From Maritimibacter sp. (GTDB lineage Bacteria > Pseudomonadota > Alphaproteobacteria > Rhodobacterales > Rhodobacteraceae): DNA of 56,135 nt. Shown one piece after another: positions 45,735 to 53,824 of the stretch (positions within the stretch are counted from its first letter, which is position 1; each line of letters opens with the position of its first letter). The translations under genes and the position numbers were made by a program. The stretch is from NCBI GenBank assembly GCA_002701395.1, contig NZVC01000029.1, positions 136,862-192,996 on the forward strand. The letters run 5' to 3'. The notes beneath the pieces are model-generated. The model saw only the letters and a program-made list of their open reading frames with translations, had not been told where the DNA came from and did not search any database.

Positions 45735-46843
45735 GGGCGGGCGTCTTCCGCGAACGCCAGCAGCATGTCGTGCGCCTCGGGGTCGTCGACCTGCTCGGGC
45801 GGGTGCTTGAACAGGAACGCGCTTGCCTCGGGCACCGCGCCTTTCAGGCCGCGTTCCAGCGAGATGCGGGCGCAGCGCACGGCGGTGATCGCCATCGCGG
45901 CGGCGTTCGGGCTGTCTTCGACCTCTAGCCGGACCTCCATCGAGGTGCGGGCGCCGCCCAGTAGCTGCCCCTCGATCCGCACGTAGGCGACCTTGCGGTC
46001 GTGCAGCCACGGCACATAGTCCGACGGGCCGATGCGGATGTTGCCGTCGGCAAGGCGCGAATCCATCGCCGCCTGCACCGCTTCGGTCTTCGACTCGCGC
46101 TTCAGCGCCAGCCGGTCCATGTCCATCATGTTCATGAAGTCGGTGTTGCCGCCGACGTTCAACTGATAGGTGCGGTCGATCTTCACGCCGCGCATGTCGG
46201 CCAGATGCGCCAGCGTGCGGTGCACCACGGTCGCGCCGAACTGCGCCTTGAAGTCGTCGCCAAGGATCGGCAGGCCAGCGTCTTCGAACTTCTTGGCCCA
46301 TGCGGGGTTGGACGCCAAGAACACCGGAATGCCGTTCACCACGGCGCAGCCCGCTTCCAGCGCGCATTGGGCGTAGAATTCCACCGCCTGCGTGCTGCCG
46401 ACGGGCAGGAAGATCACCAGAACCTCGGCCTGCGCGTCCTTCAGCGCGGCGACGATCTGGTCCTTCGACAACGGCGGCTCGTCCGACGGCACGAAGCTTA
46501 GTTCGGGCGGCTGGTTGCGCATGAAGGCGGACACGCCGTCAAGGTCGGGGCCGCGGTGCACACGGGCCGGTTGATCGTCGAGCTTGTCCCAGAAGATCTC
46601 GGTGCAGTTGGGATCGGCCAGCACCGCCTCGCCGATGGGGCGGTTGACCTTGCGCCGGTCGACGTCGAAGCCTGCGACGATCTCGATGTCCTCGGGGCGG
46701 TAGCCGCCAAGTTCCGGGAACGAGACGCCGACGGCATCCGCACCTTTCACGCGGCAATAGGAAACAGCCTGGACGAGCGAAGAGGCGCAATTGCCGACGC
46801 CGGCAATTGCCGTGCGGATACTGCCGCGCTGGGAGGTGCTCAT
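45731..46843 (-). CDS. ino1: Myo-inositol-1-phosphate synthase, actinobacterial type
   Basis: The 370-residue protein shows the NAD-binding AIAGVGNCASSLVQAVSY, VVNGIPVFLASNPAWAKKFE, PILGDDFKAQFGATVVHRTL, RTYQLNVGGNTDFMNMMDMD, IRIGPSDYVPWLHDRKVAYV and FKHPPEQVDDPEA. It converts glucose 6-phosphate to L-myo-inositol 1-phosphate. The sequence follows the shorter actinobacterial form. It is first of the ino1-reductase-CdsA operon. Its product could be a soluble osmolyte precursor or, more likely given the neighbours, a lipid head group. GAGGG at good spacing supports the start. Confidence 0.92.
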   Translation of the reverse strand: MSTSQRGSIRTAIAGVGNCASSLVQAVSYCRVKGADAVGVSFPELGGYRPEDIEIVAGFDVDRRKVNRPIGEAVLADPNCTEIFWDKLDDQPARVHRGPDLDGVSAFMRNQPPELSFVPSDEPPLSKDQIVAALKDAQAEVLVIFLPVGSTQAVEFYAQCALEAGCAVVNGIPVFLASNPAWAKKFEDAGLPILGDDFKAQFGATVVHRTLAHLADMRGVKIDRTYQLNVGGNTDFMNMMDMDRLALKRESKTEAVQAAMDSRLADGNIRIGPSDYVPWLHDRKVAYVRIEGQLLGGARTSMEVRLEVEDSPNAAAMAITAVRCARISLERGLKGAVPEASAFLFKHPPEQVDDPEAHDMLLAFAEDARP

Positions 46844-46913
46844 GTATCCCTCGAAATTCTCGTTATTCTAGGCGGGGTTTTGGCACGGTGACGGGGCGGG
46901 CGCCAGTGGATTA

Positions 46914-47534
46914 TTACTGAAACTCGCCGCCCGAAACCGCGTAATATTCGGAAATCGCGCCTGCTCCGTCCGGCAGCACGCCGTGGATCGACAGCTGCGT
47001 GACCCGCGGCAGCAGGCCGCTTTCGTCGACATGCGCATAGGCATAGACGATCCGGGCCGTCTGGTCGCCGATGCGGCCCAGCACCTGCGCCCGGAACGGG
47101 CCGGTTTGCAGCAGGACCAGCGGCAGTTGCGGCAGCGGCTTAAGCGCCACGTTGTACTGCCCGGCCACCTCGCGGCGGCTGATGTTCACACCGAAGGCCA
47201 GCAGCCGTTCGATGGGTTTCAGCGGTTTGCGTTCGCCGCCGCTGGCATAGCGGCGCCAGTAGATGTCGACGGCGTCGGGATAGGTCAGGGTGCCGGCGGC
47301 ATCGTAGCGCGCGGCGAAAACGATGGTATTCTCGTTCGTGGACCGTTGCAGGAAGAACATCTGGTTGGGGTCTTCCGGCACCGGCCACTCTGGCTGGACC
47401 AGCGGCACGGCGGGCTGCCGGTCGACCCGAACCGTCTGAAGACGCGCGGCAGAGGCCGCCCCGGGGATAAGCCCGGAAACAAGCGCGGTGCCAAGGGTCG
47501 CACCTGCGGTGCCGATGAAATGACGTCTGTCCAT
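46914..47534 (-). CDS. Tat-exported DUF4833-like protein
   Basis: The 206-residue protein starts with a twin-arginine signal (MDRRHFIGTAGATLGTALVS). The conserved core is NQMFFLQRSTNENTIVFAAR, VDIYWRRYASGGERKPLKPI and ERLLAFGVNISRRE, which I recall as DUF4833. From memory, a DUF4833 gene also sits in the inositol-lipid cluster of Bacteroides thetaiotaomicron next to its inositol phosphate synthase; if so, the recurrence here would tie it to inositol lipids. Biochemical function is unknown. It lies between the inositol synthase and SPT-like genes on the same strand. Confidence 0.7.
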   Translation of the reverse strand: MDRRHFIGTAGATLGTALVSGLIPGAASAARLQTVRVDRQPAVPLVQPEWPVPEDPNQMFFLQRSTNENTIVFAARYDAAGTLTYPDAVDIYWRRYASGGERKPLKPIERLLAFGVNISRREVAGQYNVALKPLPQLPLVLLQTGPFRAQVLGRIGDQTARIVYAYAHVDESGLLPRVTQLSIHGVLPDGAGAISEYYAVSGGEFQ

Positions 47535-47659
47535 GATGCAACTATAGCGCGGGGCGCGACATCTTCGAGACACTCAAGAACAAGGCGCCGTGACCATCGG
47601 CAAGCTTCTGCCTGCGGCGGTGCTGCGCGGCCCGTGGCCCGCAGCTGTGCCGTGCCGGA

Positions 47660-48892
47660 TCAGGAGCTGGCGATCTGAACCGGCAGTTCGCCATGCACCG
47701 CAGCGGCGGTGACGTCCACGGCACGCAGGATGTCTTCGTCCCGGTGCGCGGCGGAAAAGAAGAAGCGGATGCGCGGCTGATCCTTCGGCACGCCCACCTG
47801 AACGATCGGCGGCGCGTAGATGCCATGCTCGATCAGCACCTGACTGACCATCATGGTCTGTTCGGGGCTTTCGAAATGCAGTGGCACGACGGCCTCGCCG
47901 ATGGCGTTGCCGGGTTCCAGCCCGGCGGCGCGAGCGCTGTCGCGGAACAGGCGCGATTTCTGCTTCAGCCGTTCGACCCGATCAGGCTCGCGGCGCAGGA
48001 TGTTCACGGCGGCATCCGCCGACGCGGTGGTCGCGGGCGACAGCCCGACCGAATAGACGAAGCCGGGCAGGGTGAACCGCAGCCACGCGATCACCTCGGC
48101 ATTGGCGCAGATGAAGCCGCCGGAGGACACGAAGCTTTTCGACAGGGTGCCCACGGACAGTTCAACCTCGGACGGGTCGATGCCGAAGTGTTCGCAGATG
48201 CCCTTACCGTTGGGGCCAAGCACGCCGTAGGAATGCGCCTCGTCCACCAGCAGCCAAGCATCGTGGCGTTTCTTCATCTCGATCAGCCGGGGCAGGTCGG
48301 GAATGTCGCCATCCATCGAATACAGACCCTCGACAACCACCAGAACATGCCGGAATTCGCCGCGTGCGGCTTTCAGCTGTTCTTCGAGGTCGTCGAAATC
48401 GTTGTGCTCGAACGTGCGGCATTCGAACCGGCCGGACTTGGCGCCCACCACGATCGAGTTGTGCGCGAGGCTGTCGATCAGCACCAGATCGCGCGGACCC
48501 AGCAGGTGATTGATCAGCGACAGGTTGGTCAGATAGCCCGAGATCAGGGTCAGGACGTCGCCGACGCCAAGGAACTCGGCAAGGTTGCGTTCCAGCGCAC
48601 GGTGCGCGGTCCGCTCTCCGCCGACCAGCCGCGACGCCCCTGCGCCCGCGCCATAGTCCTGCATCGCCTGCGTCGAGGCGGCGATGACTTCGGGATGACG
48701 TGCGAGGCCGAGATAGTCGTAGTGGGCCAGGCTGACATAGCCCTCGGGTTTCGAGGAATACATCTGCTCAAGACGGTCCACGGGCACGAAATAGGGGTGA
48801 CCCTTTTCGATGATGGACTTCCCGGCGAGCCGAAACCGTCGCTCTGCCACTGCAGAAAAGCTCGGGCGCTCCGGCTTGCCCTCTGAAACCAT
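47660..48892 (-). CDS. Serine palmitoyltransferase-like alpha-oxoamine synthase
   Basis: The 410-residue PLP enzyme has the fold-type I features of the family: H144 in SLAHNSIVVG, DEAHSYGVLGPNGKG (217-231), and PLP-lysine K252 in VGTLSKSFVSSGGF. The family joins an amino acid to an acyl thioester with loss of CO2; serine gives 3-ketosphinganine. The SPT assignment rests on the adjacent KDSR-like reductase and the DEGS-like desaturase. The AHNS string (instead of the common NHAS) means a variant with another acyl or amino acid substrate is possible. AAGGAGG six bases upstream fixes the ATG. Confidence 0.8.
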   Translation of the reverse strand: MVSEGKPERPSFSAVAERRFRLAGKSIIEKGHPYFVPVDRLEQMYSSKPEGYVSLAHYDYLGLARHPEVIAASTQAMQDYGAGAGASRLVGGERTAHRALERNLAEFLGVGDVLTLISGYLTNLSLINHLLGPRDLVLIDSLAHNSIVVGAKSGRFECRTFEHNDFDDLEEQLKAARGEFRHVLVVVEGLYSMDGDIPDLPRLIEMKKRHDAWLLVDEAHSYGVLGPNGKGICEHFGIDPSEVELSVGTLSKSFVSSGGFICANAEVIAWLRFTLPGFVYSVGLSPATTASADAAVNILRREPDRVERLKQKSRLFRDSARAAGLEPGNAIGEAVVPLHFESPEQTMMVSQVLIEHGIYAPPIVQVGVPKDQPRIRFFFSAAHRDEDILRAVDVTAAAVHGELPVQIASS

Positions 48893-49043
48893 CAAAACCT
48901 CCTTGGACAGCGCCCTGCCTGGTCTGTCCGTACGTCCGCCTGTTTGCGACAACCTACCGGATTTGACCGCGCGAACAATAGCCCTACCGGGACCGACCGG
49001 CAAAAATCCCCACGGGCGCACGCGTTGTAACGCCCTGAAACAC

Positions 49044-50144
49044 TTAGTGACGTTCCGTCATGGCCCGGGTGACGCGCCCTGCGGCGTCGAGGAACGCGAC
49101 GATGTCCGAGGGGGTCACGTCGCCAATAACCCCGACGCGAAATGTCGCACGATCACGCATCTTTCCCGCGTAAATCGCGAAGCCTTCGGCCTTCAGCCTG
49201 TCATAGAACTGTTGGAAATCGAACCAGTCCTCAGCGGGTTCCGAGAACGAGACGATGATCGGCGCCTGTGTCGCAGGGTCCAGCACCGACTGGAAGCCCA
49301 GTGCGGTCATCCCCTTGATTAACTGCGTACAATTCTCGGTATATCGTGCCAGCCGCGCGGATGTGCCGCCCTCGGCCCGAAGTTCGTCCAACGCCTGCGC
49401 CAGCGCCGCGATGACATGTGTCGGCGGTGTGAACCGCCACTGGCCGTCAGCGGAAAACTGCCGATCCTGTGCCGCCAAATCCAGCACCAGCGACGGCGAT
49501 CTGTGATCGTCGCGCAACAACAACGACTTGTCGCAGATTACGAAAGCGGCGCCGGGGACGCCCTGCAGGCACTTGTTCGACGAAGCGGCCAGCGCGGCGA
49601 ATCCCGTTTCTGCGGCGTCGCAGGGCAGCGCGCCGAACGAGGACATCGCGTCGACCAGCATCTTTGCACCCGCGGCGCGGCAGACCTCGGCGATCTCGGC
49701 CAGCGGGTTCAGGACGCCTGACGTGGTTTCGCAGTGGATCACCGCGACGAAGCGGTGGCGCCCTTCGGCCAGCGCCTCGGCTACCCGCGCGGGCGGAACT
49801 GGCGCGCGGTCGGGCAGGTCGAGCACGTCGTGTTTCAGCCCCATGCGGGCGCAGATTTCGGCGATCCGACGGCCATAGGCGCCGTTCGCGACCACCAGCA
49901 GACCGTCGTCGGGCGCGACGAGGGTCGCGATCATCGCTTCGACCGCGAATGTGCCCGATCCCTGAAGCGGGACGGCGGTATAGGCGTCACCCGCGTTGGC
50001 GATCGCCAGCAACTCGGCGCGGACCTGTGCCGTCAGCGCCTCGAACTCGGGATCGCGCGAGCCCCAGTCGCGCAGCATGGCGCGCTTGACGCTGTCGGTG
50101 GTGGTCAGCGGGCCGGGGGTCAGCAGCAGGGGGGCGTCGGTCAT
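49044..50144 (-). CDS. phnW: 2-Aminoethylphosphonate-pyruvate transaminase
   Basis: The 366-residue class V aminotransferase shows LLTPGPLTTTDSVKRAMLRD, GSRDPEFEALTAQVRAELL, VPLQGSGTFAVEAMIATLV, HCETTSGVLNPLAEIA, DAMSSFGALPCD and PLP-lysine K191 in ASSNKCLQGVPG. In degradation it runs from AEP; beside PEP mutase and the decarboxylase it should run in reverse and make AEP from phosphonoacetaldehyde. It overlaps the decarboxylase gene by 4 bases (ATGA). It is the last gene of the phosphonate operon. Confidence 0.93.
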   Translation of the reverse strand: MTDAPLLLTPGPLTTTDSVKRAMLRDWGSRDPEFEALTAQVRAELLAIANAGDAYTAVPLQGSGTFAVEAMIATLVAPDDGLLVVANGAYGRRIAEICARMGLKHDVLDLPDRAPVPPARVAEALAEGRHRFVAVIHCETTSGVLNPLAEIAEVCRAAGAKMLVDAMSSFGALPCDAAETGFAALAASSNKCLQGVPGAAFVICDKSLLLRDDHRSPSLVLDLAAQDRQFSADGQWRFTPPTHVIAALAQALDELRAEGGTSARLARYTENCTQLIKGMTALGFQSVLDPATQAPIIVSFSEPAEDWFDFQQFYDRLKAEGFAIYAGKMRDRATFRVGVIGDVTPSDIVAFLDAAGRVTRAMTERH

Positions 50145-51274
50145 GCAAGATACTCGCGGAAGCGGCGGGCGACGGCTTCGGGCGTCACCTTGGGACGGGG
50201 GAGGTTTTCGATCCGGCTGGGCGCGACCTTCAGATGCAACAGGCGCGGGCCCGGCACGGCGAGCGCGGCTTTCAGCAACGCTTCGGTGGCGTCCGTCGTG
50301 TCGGCACGGCCCGCGAAGGCATAGCCGCAGGCGCTGGCCACGGTGGCGAAATCGACGCCGGGCGACACGGTCCGCTGGCCGCCCGTGCTTTCGTGAAGCC
50401 CGTTGTCGAGGATCACATGGGTCAGGTTCGCGGGCTGCTCGGCGCCGATGGTGGCAAGGTTGCCCAGCTTCATCAGCGCCGCGCCGTCGCCGTCCAGCAC
50501 CACGATCTCGCGGTCCGAGTTCAGCGCCGTGCCTAGACCGATGGCGCTTGCGCCGCCCATCGACCCGACGGTGTACAGATGCGCGGGCGCGTCTTCGAGC
50601 GCGTAAAGCTCGCGGCCACAAAATCCGGTGGTCGCGATCAGCCCGGCGCCTGACGGCACGGCGGTGCGGATCATGTCCAGCACCTCGACCCGGCGCGGGG
50701 GCTTAGCGCCGGTGAAGTCACCCTGCGGCACACAGGCGGGCCGGGCCGGGACCGGAGCCTGATCCAGCGGCGACTTTGCGACGATCCCCTTGGGCAGCAC
50801 GAAGCCGTAGGGCAAAGACGTCTCGCCCATCCGCGCCATCGCGGTGTCCAGCGCCGGACCGATGGCGGGGCCGGTTTCGGGGAACGGCGCGTTCGGGACC
50901 TGCATCAGGTCCAGCAGCCCTTGCGTGATCTGCCCCATAAGCTCGTGCTGCGGCTCGTCCCCGATGCCCGGCTGCCCACGCCATGTCGTCAGCACCAGCG
51001 TCGGGATGCGGAACGGGAAATTCAGCGAGGTCAGCGGGTTGACCGTGTTCCCAAGGCCCGAGTTTTGGCACATAATCGCCGTCTCGCGTCCGGCAAGCCA
51101 TGCGCCCGCCGCGATGGCCACCGCTTCGCCTTCGCTGGCGGCGCCGACATAGGCGGTGTCCGGGCTGGAAATCACCGCGTTCATCAACGGGGTCAGGAAG
51201 GAACAGGGCACGCCCGTCCAGAAGGAAATGCCGCGCTCGGACGCAGCGGCGATGAAATCCTGCGCGTCGATCAT
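50141..51274 (-). CDS. aepY: Phosphonopyruvate decarboxylase
   Basis: The 377-residue thiamine diphosphate enzyme starts IDAQDFIAAASERGISFWTG. Blocks are YVGAASEGEAVAIAAGAWLA (activating Glu), MCQNSGLGNTVNPLTSLNFP, the cofactor motif DGDGAALMKLGNLATIG to DNGLHESTGGQRT, and RELYALEDAPAHLYTVGSM. It decarboxylates phosphonopyruvate and pulls the PEP mutase equilibrium forward. Sulfopyruvate decarboxylase is related, but the adjacent PEP mutase settles the call. It lies 49 bases after the mutase gene. Confidence 0.94.
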   Translation of the reverse strand: MIDAQDFIAAASERGISFWTGVPCSFLTPLMNAVISSPDTAYVGAASEGEAVAIAAGAWLAGRETAIMCQNSGLGNTVNPLTSLNFPFRIPTLVLTTWRGQPGIGDEPQHELMGQITQGLLDLMQVPNAPFPETGPAIGPALDTAMARMGETSLPYGFVLPKGIVAKSPLDQAPVPARPACVPQGDFTGAKPPRRVEVLDMIRTAVPSGAGLIATTGFCGRELYALEDAPAHLYTVGSMGGASAIGLGTALNSDREIVVLDGDGAALMKLGNLATIGAEQPANLTHVILDNGLHESTGGQRTVSPGVDFATVASACGYAFAGRADTTDATEALLKAALAVPGPRLLHLKVAPSRIENLPRPKVTPEAVARRFREYLA

Positions 51275-51323
51275 CGGGGGCGGCGCGTTTTCGTCGAAAG
51301 ATCAGGGGTCTGCGGGGCGGTCA

Positions 51324-52970
51324 TCACATGGTGTTCCGGGCTTCGGACAGGTCGGCAAGGTCGTTCACGTTGGCCCAGTTGCCGGACACGTAGATCGCGC
51401 GCACCGTCTCGCCCCGCGCCATCAGGCGGGTCAGAACGGCAGCCATGTCTGCCTGCGGCAGCACGCCTTCGGCGTCCATCCGGTCGAGTTCGGCGCGCAG
51501 CTTGGCGGTGCCGTCCGCCGACAGGCCAAGCAGGCCGACCCATTGGCCGTCCGGTGTGTCCACCTCCCCGATCGCCTTGACCTTCGGGTCGGCGCCGGTG
51601 GCGAAGCCGCCCTCGTAAGGGGCAGAGCAGGCCACAAGGTCGCGGTCCTTATCGGTGCCGGACAGCGTCGGGTCGACGAGGATCACGAAATCTTCGGTGC
51701 GGTCGCCCAGCAGGCTGACGAAGAACGGCTGGAACACGATGTCGCCGTACCCAACGATGGCCGCGCCCGTCAGCGCGTCGCGGGCACAGGCCAGCGATGC
51801 GGCTTCGCCGGTGGTGGCGTAGTCGGGGTTCAGCGCCTTGGAAATGTCCTCGCCCTCGACCGCTTCGTGGCAGTACCCCGCCACCACGGTCACGTTCTTC
51901 ACCCGCTCGCGGCGGAAGGCATCCAGCTGGCGCGCAAGGATCGACTGGCCCCGCACGTTGACCATGCACTTGGGCCGGTCCTTAGTCAGGTCGCCAAGAT
52001 CGCTGCCGCGCGTGGCGGCAAGGATGACGGCGGACCGCTCGGGCTGGGCGGCAAGATAAACCTTCTCGGCCTCTTCCAGTTCGCTGGCGTTGGCCAGCGC
52101 GAAGACGTCCTCCAACGGAGCGACCTCGGATTCGATCTCTAGCAGGGTCTGCTGTTCAAAGATCTTCCGGCTGACCTCGCGCATGGAACTGATCGCCGCC
52201 CGCAGGTTGTGGTTGGCCCAGATCACCGTCGACACGCCCGCATCGCGGAACTGGTCGGTGGGGGTGCGGTAGTACTTGGTCGGGATCACGATCACCGGGC
52301 AGCGCGAATGGTCCCACAGCCGATTGAATTCAAGGATCTCGTCGGCGTCGCGCTTGCGCGAGTGGATCACCAGCGCGTCAGCGCCCGCGTCGGCATAGGC
52401 ATCTGCCCGCTTCAGCGCCTCGTCCATGCCCTGACCGGCGATCAGCGCCTCGATCCGCGCCACAACCGAGAAATCGGGATGCTCTTGCGTGTCCTTGCCA
52501 GCCTTGATCTTGCCGCAGAACTCTTCGATGTCGGCGAGGTCGTCGCCCTCGGACAGGAAGCTGTTGGTCTTCGGGAAGACCTTGTCCTCGATGCAGACCC
52601 CCGCGATGCCGCGCTGGCACAGCTTGCTGACCAACCGCCGGAAGTTGTTGAAGTTGCCATAGCCGGTGTCGCCGTCCACAAGGATCGGCACGGTGGTCGC
52701 GTCGGACATGTATTCCAGCACGTCCAGCACCTGCGTCCACGACAGTTCGTTGTTGTCGCGCACCCCCAGCGTGGCCGAGATCGACAGGCCCGAGGCCCAG
52801 ACGCCGCCGAACCCGGCCTCTTCCACGATCTTGGCCGAAAGGCCGGAATGGGCCTCCATCAGGAAGGACAGATCCTTCGACTGAAGAAGGTCGCGAAGCT
52901 GGGTGAATTTGGAACGTTCATTGCGTTGCAGCACGATGCAGAGACCTTTACGGAGGCGGACAACTCCCAT
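51324..52970 (-). CDS. aepX: PEP mutase fused to a nucleotidyltransferase domain
   Basis: The protein of about 548 residues has PEP mutase from about 20 to 290, with [18 protein letters not shown] and the signature [11 protein letters not shown] (128-138). A MobA/GlmU-like nucleotidyltransferase (about 312-548) follows: [27 protein letters not shown], and [16 protein letters not shown]. The NTP loop reads AATRGSDLG where AAGxGxRLG is expected, so two key residues differ and activity may be altered. Fusions like this are thought to activate AEP with CTP for lipid or glycan attachment. The ATG at 52970 was chosen; a GTG at 52934 is an alternative. It heads the operon. Confidence 0.9.
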   Translation of the reverse strand: MGVVRLRKGLCIVLQRNERSKFTQLRDLLQSKDLSFLMEAHSGLSAKIVEEAGFGGVWASGLSISATLGVRDNNELSWTQVLDVLEYMSDATTVPILVDGDTGYGNFNNFRRLVSKLCQRGIAGVCIEDKVFPKTNSFLSEGDDLADIEEFCGKIKAGKDTQEHPDFSVVARIEALIAGQGMDEALKRADAYADAGADALVIHSRKRDADEILEFNRLWDHSRCPVIVIPTKYYRTPTDQFRDAGVSTVIWANHNLRAAISSMREVSRKIFEQQTLLEIESEVAPLEDVFALANASELEEAEKVYLAAQPERSAVILAATRGSDLGDLTKDRPKCMVNVRGQSILARQLDAFRRERVKNVTVVAGYCHEAVEGEDISKALNPDYATTGEAASLACARDALTGAAIVGYGDIVFQPFFVSLLGDRTEDFVILVDPTLSGTDKDRDLVACSAPYEGGFATGADPKVKAIGEVDTPDGQWVGLLGLSADGTAKLRAELDRMDAEGVLPQADMAAVLTRLMARGETVRAIYVSGNWANVNDLADLSEARNTM

Positions 52971-53042
52971 TGGTCTGACCCATCGGGACCGCGAAGTAAA
53001 TGGGAGGCTCCCCAACATGTCCAACGCTAACAGGCCCAGCGC

Positions 53043-53792
53043 ATGAGCGCCGAGCTGCTGGGCGAATTCGCGCTTATTTTCGTGGCTTTGGCGCTTGGCG
53101 GGCTGCTGAAGGGCGCGATCGGGGCGGGGGCTCCGGTGGTGGCTGTGCCGGTCATGGCGCTGTTCTTCGACGTACAGCTTGCGGTTGTGGTGATGGTGAT
53201 TCCCAATCTCGTCAGCAACCTGTGGCAGGGCTGGCAGCACCGCGCGCAGATGCTGCCGAGACGTTTCACGCTGGGGCTGGCCCTGTCCGGTGCGATCGGC
53301 GCGGGCACCGGCAGCGTGATCCTTGCGGTGGTGCCGTCGGACGTGCTGCTGCTGGTGGTGGCCGTGATGGTGCTGTTCTTCATCCTGTTCCGGCTGGCGC
53401 GGCCCGACTGGGGGCTGTCCTATCCGGCGGCGCTGAAGCTCGTGTGGCCAGCGGGGTTCCTTGCGGGCAACCTGCAGGGCGCGACCGGGGTGTCGGCGCC
53501 GGTGTCGATCAGCTTTCTAAGCGCGATGCGGCTGGACCGGCTGGCTTTCCTTGCCACGATCTCGGTGTTCTTCGCGCTGATGTCGGTGGTGCAGATCCCG
53601 GTCCTGTGGGCTTACGGGCTGATGGACTGGCAGCGGACGGCTTACGGCATCGCCGCCATCGTGCCGCTGCTGGCGTTCATGCCGGTCGGGAATTACATCG
53701 CACGCTTCGTGCCGCCGAAGCTGTTCGACCGGATCATCATGGTGCTGCTGACGCTGGTCGCGCTGCGCATGATCTGGAAGGCGCTGGCCTAA
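53043..53792 (+). CDS. TauE/SafE-family (TSUP) membrane transporter
   Basis: The 249-residue protein has about eight membrane helices. [20 protein letters not shown] and [20 protein letters not shown] are the two Gly-rich family repeats. TSUP proteins move sulfite, sulfonates or other small organic anions. It is divergent from PEP mutase, 72 bases apart, so it may export or import a phosphonate-pathway compound; that is speculation. The ATG at 53043 lacks a strong Shine-Dalgarno. Confidence 0.88.
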   Translation: MSAELLGEFALIFVALALGGLLKGAIGAGAPVVAVPVMALFFDVQLAVVVMVIPNLVSNLWQGWQHRAQMLPRRFTLGLALSGAIGAGTGSVILAVVPSDVLLLVVAVMVLFFILFRLARPDWGLSYPAALKLVWPAGFLAGNLQGATGVSAPVSISFLSAMRLDRLAFLATISVFFALMSVVQIPVLWAYGLMDWQRTAYGIAAIVPLLAFMPVGNYIARFVPPKLFDRIIMVLLTLVALRMIWKALA

Positions 53793-53824
53793 GGCGCCGG
53801 TCCAAGCCGGTGTTATCGCACGGC

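Noticed and set aside
49044..51274. Phosphonate degradation operon
   Set aside because: PEP mutase is present and phosphonoacetaldehyde hydrolase (PhnX) and C-P lyase genes are absent, so biosynthesis is the better reading.
34386..52970. Island brought in by a prophage or transposon
   Set aside because: No integrase, transposase, att-like repeat or clear composition break was seen; transfer by other means remains possible.
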